Shown here: one piece after another, positions 1 through 7,214 of the stretch
How positions within the stretch are numbered: the stretch's first letter is position 1
How the letters are laid out: every line of letters starts with the position of its first letter
Assembly: GCA_035294245.1 (NCBI GenBank)
Contig: DATGLG010000037.1
Span: 1-64,000, forward strand
Direction: 5' to 3'
Origin: DATGLG01 sp035294245
Lineage (GTDB): Bacteria > Pseudomonadota > Alphaproteobacteria > JACZXZ01
Length of the DNA: 64,000 nt
The notes under the pieces: generated by a model
Told to the model about the DNA's origin: nothing
The model's database searches: none
What the model saw: only the letters and a program-made list of their open reading frames with translations
Position numbers and translations under genes: made by a program

Positions 1-303
1 CTGGTTATTGATAGACGTATAACCGTCGAGCTATATGTGAGTCAAGCGGCACGGCGAAGCGGCACGGCGCTCCCCGTCACGGGAGCCGCCGGCCCTTGGG
101 GCATGCCGTCATCTGCAGCGTGGTGTCACGCGGCCGCTGCGGTCGGGGACGTCCGGGCCACAAACCGATGCCTGCCGGCTCAGGTCGCCCCGAAAGGCGA
201 CGGAAGTCGCCCCCCGCGCATTCTTCTCAAGTCCTTGAAAAGCTTGAAAACCCGATTCGAGGGGGATGCCAACGTCGCCCCCTCTTTCGGATCCTGCATT
301 CCT
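1..303. other. Intergenic region at window edge, no gene seen
   Basis: No reading frame here has a recognisable product. It lies downstream of the minus-strand gntR gene. A short tandem CTTGAAAAG-like repeat occurs near 235-250 and a 6-bp inverted repeat (GGTTAT/ATAACC) at 3-24. Neither is strong enough to call a terminator. Confidence 0.5.
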
Positions 304-1050
304 TCACGCCTTCATCGATCCGAAGAGGTCGATATTGAGGCGGATGCAGTCGCCGCGATAGGTGATGTCGCCCACATAGATGGCGGTGCCATGGCGGTCG
401 ATGACGACGCAATGGGCCTCGGCGGTCGGCGAGTTGAGGGGAATCTTGAGGAGATCGGCCGTCTCGGTATCGGCGGTGCCGATCATGAGGGTCTGGTGTG
501 CCGCCGCCACATGCACCCCCTTGAGCTCGGCCAGCACCGAGAGGGCGGTCTGGCTGCGGAAGAGGTTGGGGGCCCGCTCATAGACCTCGCGCGCCAGATG
601 CACATTGGCGAGGCCGTAGGGCTCGTTGTCGCGGGACTGCACGCTGCGGAGAAAGACGTATTCGGCGGCGGGCCGCCCGTCCTCGGGGGCGAGACGCGGC
701 TCCGGCGGCGCGTTCTTGGCGGGGATGAATTTCGGGACGTTGTCCTTGATCGTGTTGATGAGCGCCGACCAGGTCGTCTCGAGCTTAAGCCAGCGCCGGT
801 CGCGCAAGCCCGCGGCGACGAAGGTCCCCTTGCCCTGCTGGCGCCTGACGAGCCCCTCTTTCTGCAGAAGATCAACGGCCTGGCGGACGGTGACCCGCGC
901 CACCTCGAATTCCGCCTGCAGCTCCTCGAGGGTCGAGATCTTGTCGCCCGGCGCCCATTGCCCCTCCTCGATGCGCCGGCGCAAAGCGGTCGCCACCTGC
1001 ACGTAGAGGGGAATGCGGCTCAGCTGGTAGGTCTTGGCCAGTTGGCTCAT
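304..1050 (-). CDS. GntR/HutC-family transcriptional regulator with UTRA domain
   Basis: This 248-residue protein has the usual GntR winged helix at about residues 10-78, with the recognition-helix segment ARVTVRQAVDLLQKEGL and the wing QGKGTFV. A UTRA effector-binding domain of the HutC subfamily follows at about 95-245. The ATG at 1050 is preceded by a weak AGGA. Members of this family usually repress catabolic operons and are released by a pathway metabolite bound to UTRA. The gene is the last of a minus-strand run after pxpB and pxpC. It carries its own copy of the 18-nt motif 10 nt before the start codon, and that motif recurs upstream of the pxp/F420 and PLP/transporter operons. I therefore infer that it autoregulates and controls the whole block. 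The effector cannot be told from sequence. Confidence 0.93.
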   Translation of the reverse strand: MSQLAKTYQLSRIPLYVQVATALRRRIEEGQWAPGDKISTLEELQAEFEVARVTVRQAVDLLQKEGLVRRQQGKGTFVAAGLRDRRWLKLETTWSALINTIKDNVPKFIPAKNAPPEPRLAPEDGRPAAEYVFLRSVQSRDNEPYGLANVHLAREVYERAPNLFRSQTALSVLAELKGVHVAAAHQTLMIGTADTETADLLKIPLNSPTAEAHCVVIDRHGTAIYVGDITYRGDCIRLNIDLFGSMKA

Positions 1051-1059
1051 GAGTTCGTC

Positions 1060-1077
1060 GTCCTATTATCCAGACCA
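1060..1077. promoter_or_regulatory. Putative GntR operator, site 1 (autoregulation)
   Basis: The 18-mer GTCCTATTATCCAGACCA ends 10 nt before the gntR ATG and overlaps its ribosome-binding region. It aligns without gaps to GTCTTATTCTTAGTACCA at 3023-3040 and GTCCTATACTTGATACCA at 14187-14204; eleven of 18 positions are invariant. The position suggests that the regulator represses itself. Binding is inferred from the conservation only. Confidence 0.6.
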
Positions 1078-1163
1078 CAGCGCTAAGGTGTTCATGCTAT
1101 TCAAATTTCAACCCGCACTCAATGACGGGATTGGGATGGCGCGGTGAGACGATACGCCGCCGG

Positions 1164-2204
1164 CTACAGCCCGGTCTCGGCGGCGCTCACCACGCCGCTG
1201 ATGAGGTTGTGGCTGTAGAGCCGCTTGAGGTCAATGCGCGCCGAGGGGCGCACCGGCTCGAGATCGGCAAGCTGCTCTTGGAGTGCTGCCTCGAAGGCCC
1301 GCCGCGCCGCCTCGGCCTCGGCGACGGAGACGGCGGCGAAGCGGATCTTGTCGCTCGTCCGCCGCCGCGCCACCAAGGGCAGGTCCGCCGAGATCACCGT
1401 GGCGATCTTGGGATAGCCGCCGGCCGTCTGGTGATCGGCAAGAAGGAGGATGGGCTGCCCCGAGCCCGGCACCTGGATGGCTCCCGTGGCGATGCCGTCC
1501 GAGGCGATATTGTAGGTCTCGCGATGGCGCAACAGGGGACCGTCGAGACGCAGCCCCATGCGGTCGGCGCTCTTGGATACGGCATAGTCCGCGGCGAGGA
1601 AGGTCGCGAGAGACTCCTCGGTGAAATAATCGTCCTGGGGCCCCAGCACGACGCGAATCGTCCGATCCTTCCCGACAGCGGGCAGCGTGCGCAGGCGCTG
1701 CTCCTCGCGCTCCTCCGCAGAAGCTTTCGCCAAGGGCAGGATATCATTGGCTTTCAGCGCGCGACCTTCCACGCCGCCGATGCGGCCGCGCACATAGGTC
1801 GAGAGGCTGCCGAGGACCGGCGTGAGCGCGAAGCCGCCCTCTACGGCGAGATAGCAGCAGGCCGCATCGGCAATGGCGCCGATACGGAAGGACTGGCCTT
1901 CGACGAGGCGAACCGTCTGGCCTGCGGGCACCAGAAGCTTCTCCTCGCCGAGAATCTCGAGCGCCGCGTCGCCGCCGACGAGGGCCACCCGAGCCGACTC
2001 GGCCAGCACCTCGATGGTGGGGCCCTGGAAGATGATCTCGAGGGCAGCCGTGCCCGGCGGATTGCCCAGTAAGCCATTGGCGAGCCGCAGGCTCTCGGCG
2101 TCGAGGGCGCCCGCGACAGGCATGCCGACATCCTGATAGCCGAAGCGGCCGAGGTCCTGCACGGTCGTGTGCAGCCCCGGGGCGGTGATCTTGAGCCCGC
2201 TCAT
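1164..2204 (-). CDS. pxpC: 5-oxoprolinase subunit C (biotin-dependent carboxyltransferase family, KipA-like)
   Basis: This 346-residue protein matches the AHS2/KipA family that forms the PxpABC ATP-dependent 5-oxoprolinase with PxpB and PxpA. The N-terminus has the family signature GLHTTVQDLGRFGYQ, followed by GALD and NGLLGNPPGTAALE, and the C-terminal half has the LLADHQTAGGYPKIATV segment. The start is taken at ATG 2204, which overlaps the pxpB stop codon (ATGA), so the two subunits are translationally coupled. An upstream GTG at 2219 is possible but less likely. PxpBC is thought to activate the lactam for ring opening to glutamate. Here it sits in a catabolic regulon, so a related lactam or amide could be the real substrate. 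Confidence 0.92.
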   Translation of the reverse strand: MSGLKITAPGLHTTVQDLGRFGYQDVGMPVAGALDAESLRLANGLLGNPPGTAALEIIFQGPTIEVLAESARVALVGGDAALEILGEEKLLVPAGQTVRLVEGQSFRIGAIADAACCYLAVEGGFALTPVLGSLSTYVRGRIGGVEGRALKANDILPLAKASAEEREEQRLRTLPAVGKDRTIRVVLGPQDDYFTEESLATFLAADYAVSKSADRMGLRLDGPLLRHRETYNIASDGIATGAIQVPGSGQPILLLADHQTAGGYPKIATVISADLPLVARRRTSDKIRFAAVSVAEAEAARRAFEAALQEQLADLEPVRPSARIDLKRLYSHNLISGVVSAAETGL

Positions 2205-2920
2205 GCCAGAATCTCGCACGGCACCCGGTACGTGCCCGCCTTCACGTCATCGCGAATATGAAGAAATGTCTTTTCATTAATAGCTTCAAAGCGGACGCTG
2301 TCGCCGGGCGCGAAGAGGGCCGGAGGCTGCGCGGCGTTGTCGAAGAGGCGGATGGGCGTGGTGCCGATGAGATGCCAGCCCCCGGGGCTCTCGAGGGGAT
2401 AGATCGCGGTGAGCTCGGTGGCCATGGCGACCGAGCCGGGCGGGACGCGGACCCGCGGATCGACGCGGCGCGGCAGCCGCAGCGGCGCCGGCAGGTCGCC
2501 CATATAGGGGAAGCCGGGCACGAAGCCGATCATATAGATGTGGTAGCGCGTGCCACTGTGCAGCGCTACGATTTCGGCAGGCGCGAGCCTGGTCTGCTCG
2601 GCGACATAGGTCAGGTCCGGGGCATAGCCGCCCTCGTAGCAGACGGGCACGTGCCAGAGCTTCGACGGGCGCGCCAGCTCGCCGTCCCGCTCGAGGAGGC
2701 CGCCGATGGCCCGGATCAGCGCCGCGGCGCTGGTCCGGAGCGGATCGTAATGCACCAGCAGGGAGCGGAAGCTCGGCACCGTCTCGATGACGCCTGCGAG
2801 CTTCGCCGCCCGCAGATGCGCCTGGAGGAGGAGAACGCGATCATTGAGCTCCCGCGAGACCTCGCGGCCGAACTCGACGACCAGCGCCGTATCGCCGCTA
2901 TGCAGAAACTTGACTGTCAC
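2201..2920 (-). CDS. pxpB: 5-oxoprolinase subunit B (KipI/AHS1 family)
   Basis: This 239-residue protein is an AHS1/KipI family member. Visible features are the N-terminal HSGDTALVVEFG segment and the strongly conserved C-terminal blocks FVPGFPYMGDLP, PRVRVPPGSVAMA and SPGGWHLIGTTP. The start is a GTG at 2920. It lies about 90 nt downstream, on the minus strand, of the conserved operator/promoter element at 3009-3040. It overlaps pxpC by 4 bp and is divergent from pxpA. Together the three subunits should hydrolyse 5-oxoproline to glutamate with ATP. Two-subunit KipIA complexes also act in Bacillus kinase control, but a catabolic role fits the neighbours better. Confidence 0.93.
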   Translation of the reverse strand: MTVKFLHSGDTALVVEFGREVSRELNDRVLLLQAHLRAAKLAGVIETVPSFRSLLVHYDPLRTSAAALIRAIGGLLERDGELARPSKLWHVPVCYEGGYAPDLTYVAEQTRLAPAEIVALHSGTRYHIYMIGFVPGFPYMGDLPAPLRLPRRVDPRVRVPPGSVAMATELTAIYPLESPGGWHLIGTTPIRLFDNAAQPPALFAPGDSVRFEAINEKTFLHIRDDVKAGTYRVPCEILA

Positions 2921-3008
2921 GGTCGGCTGGCATTCCTAACAGTGGTGAACTCGTGATCCGCGACGGGCGGGAAATCGCCGACGGGAAATCGATTGATCGC
3001 CTGATCGG

Positions 3009-3040
3009 CCTATCTTATTATCGTCTTATTCTTAGTACCA
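3009..3040. promoter_or_regulatory. Putative GntR operator/promoter, site 2 (pxpBC / pxpA-F420 operon)
   Basis: A 32-nt block in the divergent pxpB-pxpA gap matches 14173-14204 at 27 of 32 positions. Its right part (3023-3040, GTCTTATTCTTAGTACCA) is the 18-nt motif also found before gntR. Read on the minus strand, the left part contains GATAAT, a good -10 element for pxpB. The same place in the other copy reads GATAAC. The block is therefore likely an operator overlapping a minus-strand promoter, with control of the plus-strand pxpA operon from about 120 nt away. Confidence 0.62.
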
Positions 3041-3161
3041 TAGAGTTGAGTAGTCGCGATTTCATTTAATCAGATCAGAGTCTTCGCGGAGACTTTCGCG
3101 ACTCCGTCGCAAATGTATTCGCCCGCGAAAGGCCAAGATACTCAAGCGGAGGACGCAAGCA

Positions 3162-3938
3162 ATGGCGAAGCAGGTCAATCTGAACGCGGATATGGGTGAG
3201 GGCTGGGGCGCCTATAAGATCGGGGACGACGATGCGATCCTCAAAATCATCCGTTCCGCCAGCATCGCCTGCGGTTTTCATGCCGGCGATCCGGTGACGA
3301 TGCAGCATGTGGTGATGCGCGCCAAGGAGGAGGGCGTCAGCATCGGCGCCCATCCCGGCTTCAACGATCTCTGGGGCTTTGGCCGCCGCCGCATCGATGT
3401 CAAGCCGAGCGACCTCGAATACATGATCGCCTATCAGATCGGCGCGCTTCAGGGCATGGCCTCCTATGCCGGCCTCAAGGTCACTCATGTCAAGCCCCAT
3501 GGCGCGCTTAACAACATCGCGGCCGAGGAGCCGGAAATCGCTCTCGCCATCGGCCGCGCCATGAAGACGGTGGATCGTGATCTCATCTATGTCGCGCTCG
3601 CCGGCTCGGAGATGGAGAAAGCGGCCCAGAAGCTCGATCTTCCGCTCGCGCGCGAAGGCTTCTGCGACCGCCTCTACGACGACGACGGCAATCTCACCTC
3701 GCGCAAGGTCCCGGGTGCGGTCATCCATGATCCCGACGTGGCCAGGGAGCGCGTGGTGAACATGGTGGTGAACGAGGAGATCGTCTCGCGCAACGGCAAG
3801 AGGCTGAAGCGCAAGATCGATACGCTCTGCGTCCATGGCGACGAGCCCTCGGCGATCGTGCTCGCGCGCGCCGTCCGCGACGGCCTCGAAGCCGCCGGCG
3901 TGCAGATCGTGCCGCTTCCGGAAATGAGACTCTCCTGA
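3162..3938 (+). CDS. pxpA: 5-oxoprolinase subunit A (LamB/YcsF family)
   Basis: This 258-residue protein is a classic LamB/YcsF member. It begins VNLNADMGEGWGAYKIGDD and has SIACGFHAGDPVTM, IGAHPGFNDLWGFGRR, HVKPHGALNN and a C-terminal CVHGD. The fold is a metal-dependent deacetylase-like barrel that supplies the hydrolytic half of ATP-dependent 5-oxoprolinase. A GGAGG lies 9 nt before the ATG. It is the first gene of a plus-strand operon that continues through npdG and the F420 biosynthetic genes with gaps of at most 55 nt. A pxp subunit leading an F420 operon is unusual and ties F420 production to this catabolic module. Confidence 0.94.
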   Translation: MAKQVNLNADMGEGWGAYKIGDDDAILKIIRSASIACGFHAGDPVTMQHVVMRAKEEGVSIGAHPGFNDLWGFGRRRIDVKPSDLEYMIAYQIGALQGMASYAGLKVTHVKPHGALNNIAAEEPEIALAIGRAMKTVDRDLIYVALAGSEMEKAAQKLDLPLAREGFCDRLYDDDGNLTSRKVPGAVIHDPDVARERVVNMVVNEEIVSRNGKRLKRKIDTLCVHGDEPSAIVLARAVRDGLEAAGVQIVPLPEMRLS

Positions 3939-3983
3939 GGCCCATAGGCCTTCGCCCAGCCGGCTGAACGTAAGGAACGCACG

Positions 3984-4664
3984 ATGACCGCAGGCCTGCC
4001 GACCTTGTCGATCGTAGGAGGAACGGGCGCGCTCGGCGGCGGGCTCGCCACGCGCTGGGCGGCCGCCGGCTATCCGGTGATCCTCGGCTCGCGCGCGGCC
4101 GAAAAAGCCGCCGCCGCGGCCCGGGCTATTGCGCCCGGCCGCGGCGCTCCTCCCGTGCGCGGCATGGACAACCTCTCGGCGGCGCGTGCGGGGGATATCG
4201 TCGTGATTACAGTGCCTTATGAGAGCCACGCGGCGATCCTTGCCGAGATCCGCGACGGCGTTGGCGGCAAGATCGTGATCGACACGACGGTGCCGCTGGT
4301 GCCGCCGAAGGTCGCGACGATACAGCTTCCCCGCGAGGGCTCGGTCGGCCAGATCACCCAGGAATTCCTCGGCGACACTGTGCGCGTCGTCTCCGCTTTT
4401 CAGAATGTCGCGGCCCACAAGCTCCACAATGGCGAGACGATCGATTGCGACGTTCTCGTTTGCGGCAATGATAAGGATGCCCGCGCCGCGGTGATCGCCC
4501 TCGTCGAGGCGATCGGCCTGCGTGGGCTCGATGTCGGGCCCATCGCCAATTCCGTCGCTGCCGAGGCATTGACCTCGATCCTCATCGGCATCAATAGGCG
4601 TTACAAGATCGACGGCGCCGGCATTCGCATCACGGGTCAATTCGGCAGCGCGGCTCGAGCCTGA
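3984..4664 (+). CDS. npdG: F420H2:NADP+ oxidoreductase (NADPH-dependent F420 reductase)
   Basis: This 226-residue protein has a Rossmann dinucleotide site near the N-terminus (IVGGTGALGGGLATRWAAAG), then LGSRAAEKA, which fits NADP-ribose phosphate binding. It also has the family segments VVITVPYESH, VIDTTVPLVPP and SAFQNVAAHKL. The C-terminal IGINRRYKIDGAGIRITG matches the Fno/NpdG family rather than ordinary NAD-binding oxidoreductases. It should move hydride between NADPH and F420. No glucose-6-phosphate F420 dehydrogenase is present in the window, so this is the likely source of F420H2 here. An AAGGA precedes the ATG and cofE follows after 10 nt. Confidence 0.9.
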   Translation: MTAGLPTLSIVGGTGALGGGLATRWAAAGYPVILGSRAAEKAAAAARAIAPGRGAPPVRGMDNLSAARAGDIVVITVPYESHAAILAEIRDGVGGKIVIDTTVPLVPPKVATIQLPREGSVGQITQEFLGDTVRVVSAFQNVAAHKLHNGETIDCDVLVCGNDKDARAAVIALVEAIGLRGLDVGPIANSVAAEALTSILIGINRRYKIDGAGIRITGQFGSAARA

Positions 4665-4674
4665 GCTCCGCGCC

Positions 4675-5445
4675 ATGGCCGGGCCCTCCGTCACGCTCAC
4701 TGCCATTCCCCGTATTCCCCTTATCCAGGCGGGCGACGATCTGGCGAATATTCTCGTGGGAGCGATCGAGGCCGCGCGACTCTCGCTCCAGAATCAAGAT
4801 GTGCTGGTGCTGGCCCAGAAGATCGTCTCGAAAGCGGAGGGGCGCTATGTCGATCTGGCCGAGATCAGGCCATCTATGCGCGCGCGCGAGCTTGCTGCCG
4901 CCGTCGACAAGGACCCCCGCTTCGTCGAGGTCGTCCTTTCCGAATCGACCGAGGTCGTGCGCTACCGCAAGGATGTTCTCATCGTCGCCCATCGGCTCGG
5001 CTTCGTGATGGCGAATGCCGGGGTGGATCAGTCGAATATCGAGCATCCTGACGGCAAGGAGCGCGTGCTGCTGCTGCCGCGCGATCCCGATGCAAGCTGT
5101 GCCGCCTTGAAGGCGCGGCTCGATGCACATTTTCACGCGCAAGTCGGCGTAATTATCAACGACAGCTTCGGGCGCGCTTGGCGCAACGGCGTTGTCGGCG
5201 TCGCGCTCGGCGCGGCGGGCTTGCCCGCGATACTGGACATGGTGGGCGTGCCGGATTTGTTCGGTCGCAATTTGCGGGTGACGCAGGTTGCTCTGGCAGA
5301 TGAGATTGCCGCCGCCGCCTCGCTGGTGATGGGACAGGCGGGGGAAGGACTTCCGGCCGTACTCGTTCGCGGCCTAAACTGGAAGGCGCCGGCCTCGACG
5401 GCGGCAGCCTTGCTGAGGCCGAAGCAGCTCGACCTGTTCCGCTGA
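4675..5445 (+). CDS. cofE: Coenzyme F420-0:L-glutamate ligase
   Basis: This 256-residue protein is a single-domain CofE. Family segments seen are VLAQKIVSKAEGRYV near residue 44, GFVMANAGVDQSN near 110, and VIINDSFGRAWRNGVVGVA near 160, with a C-terminal SLVMGQAGEG. It adds L-glutamates to F420-0 using GTP and divalent metal to build the gamma-glutamyl tail. Actinobacterial FbiB carries an extra C-terminal FMN nitroreductase domain of about 200 residues; this protein stops before it, as archaeal CofE does. The missing reductase activity may be supplied by the separate gene at 18370-19008. Confidence 0.93.
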   Translation: MAGPSVTLTAIPRIPLIQAGDDLANILVGAIEAARLSLQNQDVLVLAQKIVSKAEGRYVDLAEIRPSMRARELAAAVDKDPRFVEVVLSESTEVVRYRKDVLIVAHRLGFVMANAGVDQSNIEHPDGKERVLLLPRDPDASCAALKARLDAHFHAQVGVIINDSFGRAWRNGVVGVALGAAGLPAILDMVGVPDLFGRNLRVTQVALADEIAAAASLVMGQAGEGLPAVLVRGLNWKAPASTAAALLRPKQLDLFR

Positions 5446-5500
5446 TGGATCAAGGATAATTCGGGAGGACGGCGAAAGTCGTGGCGGCGAGGTGAGCAGC

Positions 5501-6490
5501 ATGAATGCGCCAGAAGAAAACCGGGCAGGGCCCGTGCTGGCGATATGCGGTGGCGTCGGCGGCGCCAAGCTTGCGCTCGGGCTCTACAATGTGCTTGGTC
5601 CCGACCGTCTGACCGTGGTCGTCAATACGGGCGATGATTTCGAGCATTTGGGATTCCACATCTCCCCCGATCTCGACACAGTGACCTATACGCTCGCGGG
5701 GCTCGCCAATCCCGAGACCGGCTGGGGGCGCGCCGACGAGACCTGGAGCTTCATGGCGGCGCTCGAGGCGCTGGGCGGCGAGGGCTGGTTTCGCCTGGGC
5801 GACTCCGATCTCGCGACCCATGTGGAGCGTACGCGACGTCTGCGCGCGGGAGAGCCGCTCTCGCGCATCGCAATGGATTTCACAGCCCGTCTCGGCATTC
5901 GCGCGCGGATCGTGCCGATGAGCGACGATCCGGTGCGTACCGTCGTTCATACGCAGGGAGGCGACCTTCCCTTCCAACATTATTTCGTCAAGCTGCGATG
6001 CGTGCCGGCGGTAACGGGCTTTTCCTTTGTCGGCGCAGCGACGGCAAAACCGCATCCGATGTTCCTTTCGACCTTACGCGCAGCCGATCTTGACCTCGTT
6101 GTGATCTGCCCCTCCAATCCCTATCTGAGCGTCGACCCTATTCTGGCGTTGCCCGGCGTGCGTCAGGCGCTCGATGATTGCGCGGGGCCCGTCGTCGCGG
6201 TCTCGCCCATCGTGGGCGGGCAGACCATCAAGGGTCCCGCCGCGAAGATCATGGCCGAGCTCGACATCTCGCCGACGGCCGCGGCTGTCGCCCGTCACTA
6301 TGACGGCCTGCTCGACGGATTTGTACTTGACGCGGTCGACACCGGACAGGCAGCGGCGATCGCCTTGCCTACCCTGGCGACAGATACCGTCATGCGCTCG
6401 CTCGCCGATCGCGAGGCTCTGGCGCGAAAGATCCTGGCTTTTGCCGCAGAGCTCCGCTGTCGCTCATTGGCGGCAAGGAGCGCCGGATGA
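5501..6490 (+). CDS. cofD: 2-phospho-L-lactate transferase (FbiA/CofD)
   Basis: This 329-residue protein begins with the CofD signature AICGGVGGAKLALGLY, followed by VVVNTGDDFEHLGFHISPD, GDSDLATHVERTRRLRAGE and, near residue 210, CPSNPYLSVDPIL. It transfers the phospho-lactyl or phosphoenolpyruvyl group from the CofC product to the deazaflavin Fo, making F420-0 or dehydro-F420-0. The ATG at 5501 has GAGGTG 6 nt upstream. A GTG at 5492 is in frame but sits inside that ribosome-binding site. The stop overlaps cofC by 4 bp. Most bacterial enzymes of this family make dehydro-F420-0, which needs a later reductase. Confidence 0.94.
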   Translation: MNAPEENRAGPVLAICGGVGGAKLALGLYNVLGPDRLTVVVNTGDDFEHLGFHISPDLDTVTYTLAGLANPETGWGRADETWSFMAALEALGGEGWFRLGDSDLATHVERTRRLRAGEPLSRIAMDFTARLGIRARIVPMSDDPVRTVVHTQGGDLPFQHYFVKLRCVPAVTGFSFVGAATAKPHPMFLSTLRAADLDLVVICPSNPYLSVDPILALPGVRQALDDCAGPVVAVSPIVGGQTIKGPAAKIMAELDISPTAAAVARHYDGLLDGFVLDAVDTGQAAAIALPTLATDTVMRSLADREALARKILAFAAELRCRSLAARSAG

Positions 6491-7200
6491 AGGGGGGCGA
6501 CCGTTTTTGGGCGGTGGTGCCGTGCAAGGATCTGAGCGCGGCGAAGCAGCGCCTGGCTCTGGTCCTCTCACCAGCCGAGCGCCGGTCGCTCGCCTGCGCA
6601 ATGCTGGAAGATGTCCTCGCCGCCCTTACGGCAGTCGCTCGGCTCGCCGGCGTGGCTGTGATAACACGCGATCCCGACGTCGCGGTGCTTGCGCGCCGGT
6701 GGGGTGTGCGGCTTCTTGCCGATCTGCGGCACGAGGGCCCCAACCCGGCAGTGACATCGGCGCTACGGAGTCTCGCCGCCGACGGCGCCTCAGGCATCCT
6801 CGCAATCCCGGCGGATGTGCCGCTGGTGACGTCGGCCGAGATCGAGGCCATTATGGCGGATCACGGCAAGCCTCCCGCGGTGACCGTGGTGCCGGCGCTC
6901 GCCGATCTTGGCACCAATGCCATAGCCTGCTCGCCCGCAGACGCGATTCCGCTGTGCTTTGGTCCACGTAGCTATGTACGCCACCGCAATGCCGCGCGTG
7001 CTCGGGGAATCAACGCGCACACTCTGCGGCTCCCCGGACTTGGTCTCGACCTCGATCGCCCCGACGATCTGCTGACCTTTGCCGCCGAAGCCTCCCCGAC
7101 ACGCAGCTATGCGCTGCTTCAGTCGATGAAGATCATGGAGCGGCTCGATGAAGGCGAGGGGAGTGTCGGCATCACGCCAAGACTGCAGCCGGTTTCGTGA
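6487..7200 (+). CDS. cofC: 2-phospho-L-lactate (or PEP / 3-phosphoglycerate) guanylyltransferase
   Basis: This 237-residue protein is of the CofC/FbiD type, a small nucleotidyltransferase. It has WAVVPCKDLSAAKQRL at the N-terminus (the VPxK...KxRL nucleotide-binding element), ILAIPADVPLVT for the metal-binding aspartate region, and GTNAIACSP and CFGPRSYVRH further on. It activates a three-carbon phospho-acid with GTP for CofD. Whether it takes phospholactate, phosphoenolpyruvate or 3-phosphoglycerate cannot be told by eye. The ATG overlaps the cofD stop (ATGA) and fbiC follows after 14 nt, so the three genes are coupled. Confidence 0.9.
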   Translation: MKGGDRFWAVVPCKDLSAAKQRLALVLSPAERRSLACAMLEDVLAALTAVARLAGVAVITRDPDVAVLARRWGVRLLADLRHEGPNPAVTSALRSLAADGASGILAIPADVPLVTSAEIEAIMADHGKPPAVTVVPALADLGTNAIACSPADAIPLCFGPRSYVRHRNAARARGINAHTLRLPGLGLDLDRPDDLLTFAAEASPTRSYALLQSMKIMERLDEGEGSVGITPRLQPVS

Positions 7201-7214
7201 AAGGAAGCGAGCCG

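Noticed and set aside
3..24. GGTTAT/ATAACC inverted repeat at the window edge
   Set aside because: Only 6 bp with a 10-nt loop and no gene context beyond the window; likely chance.
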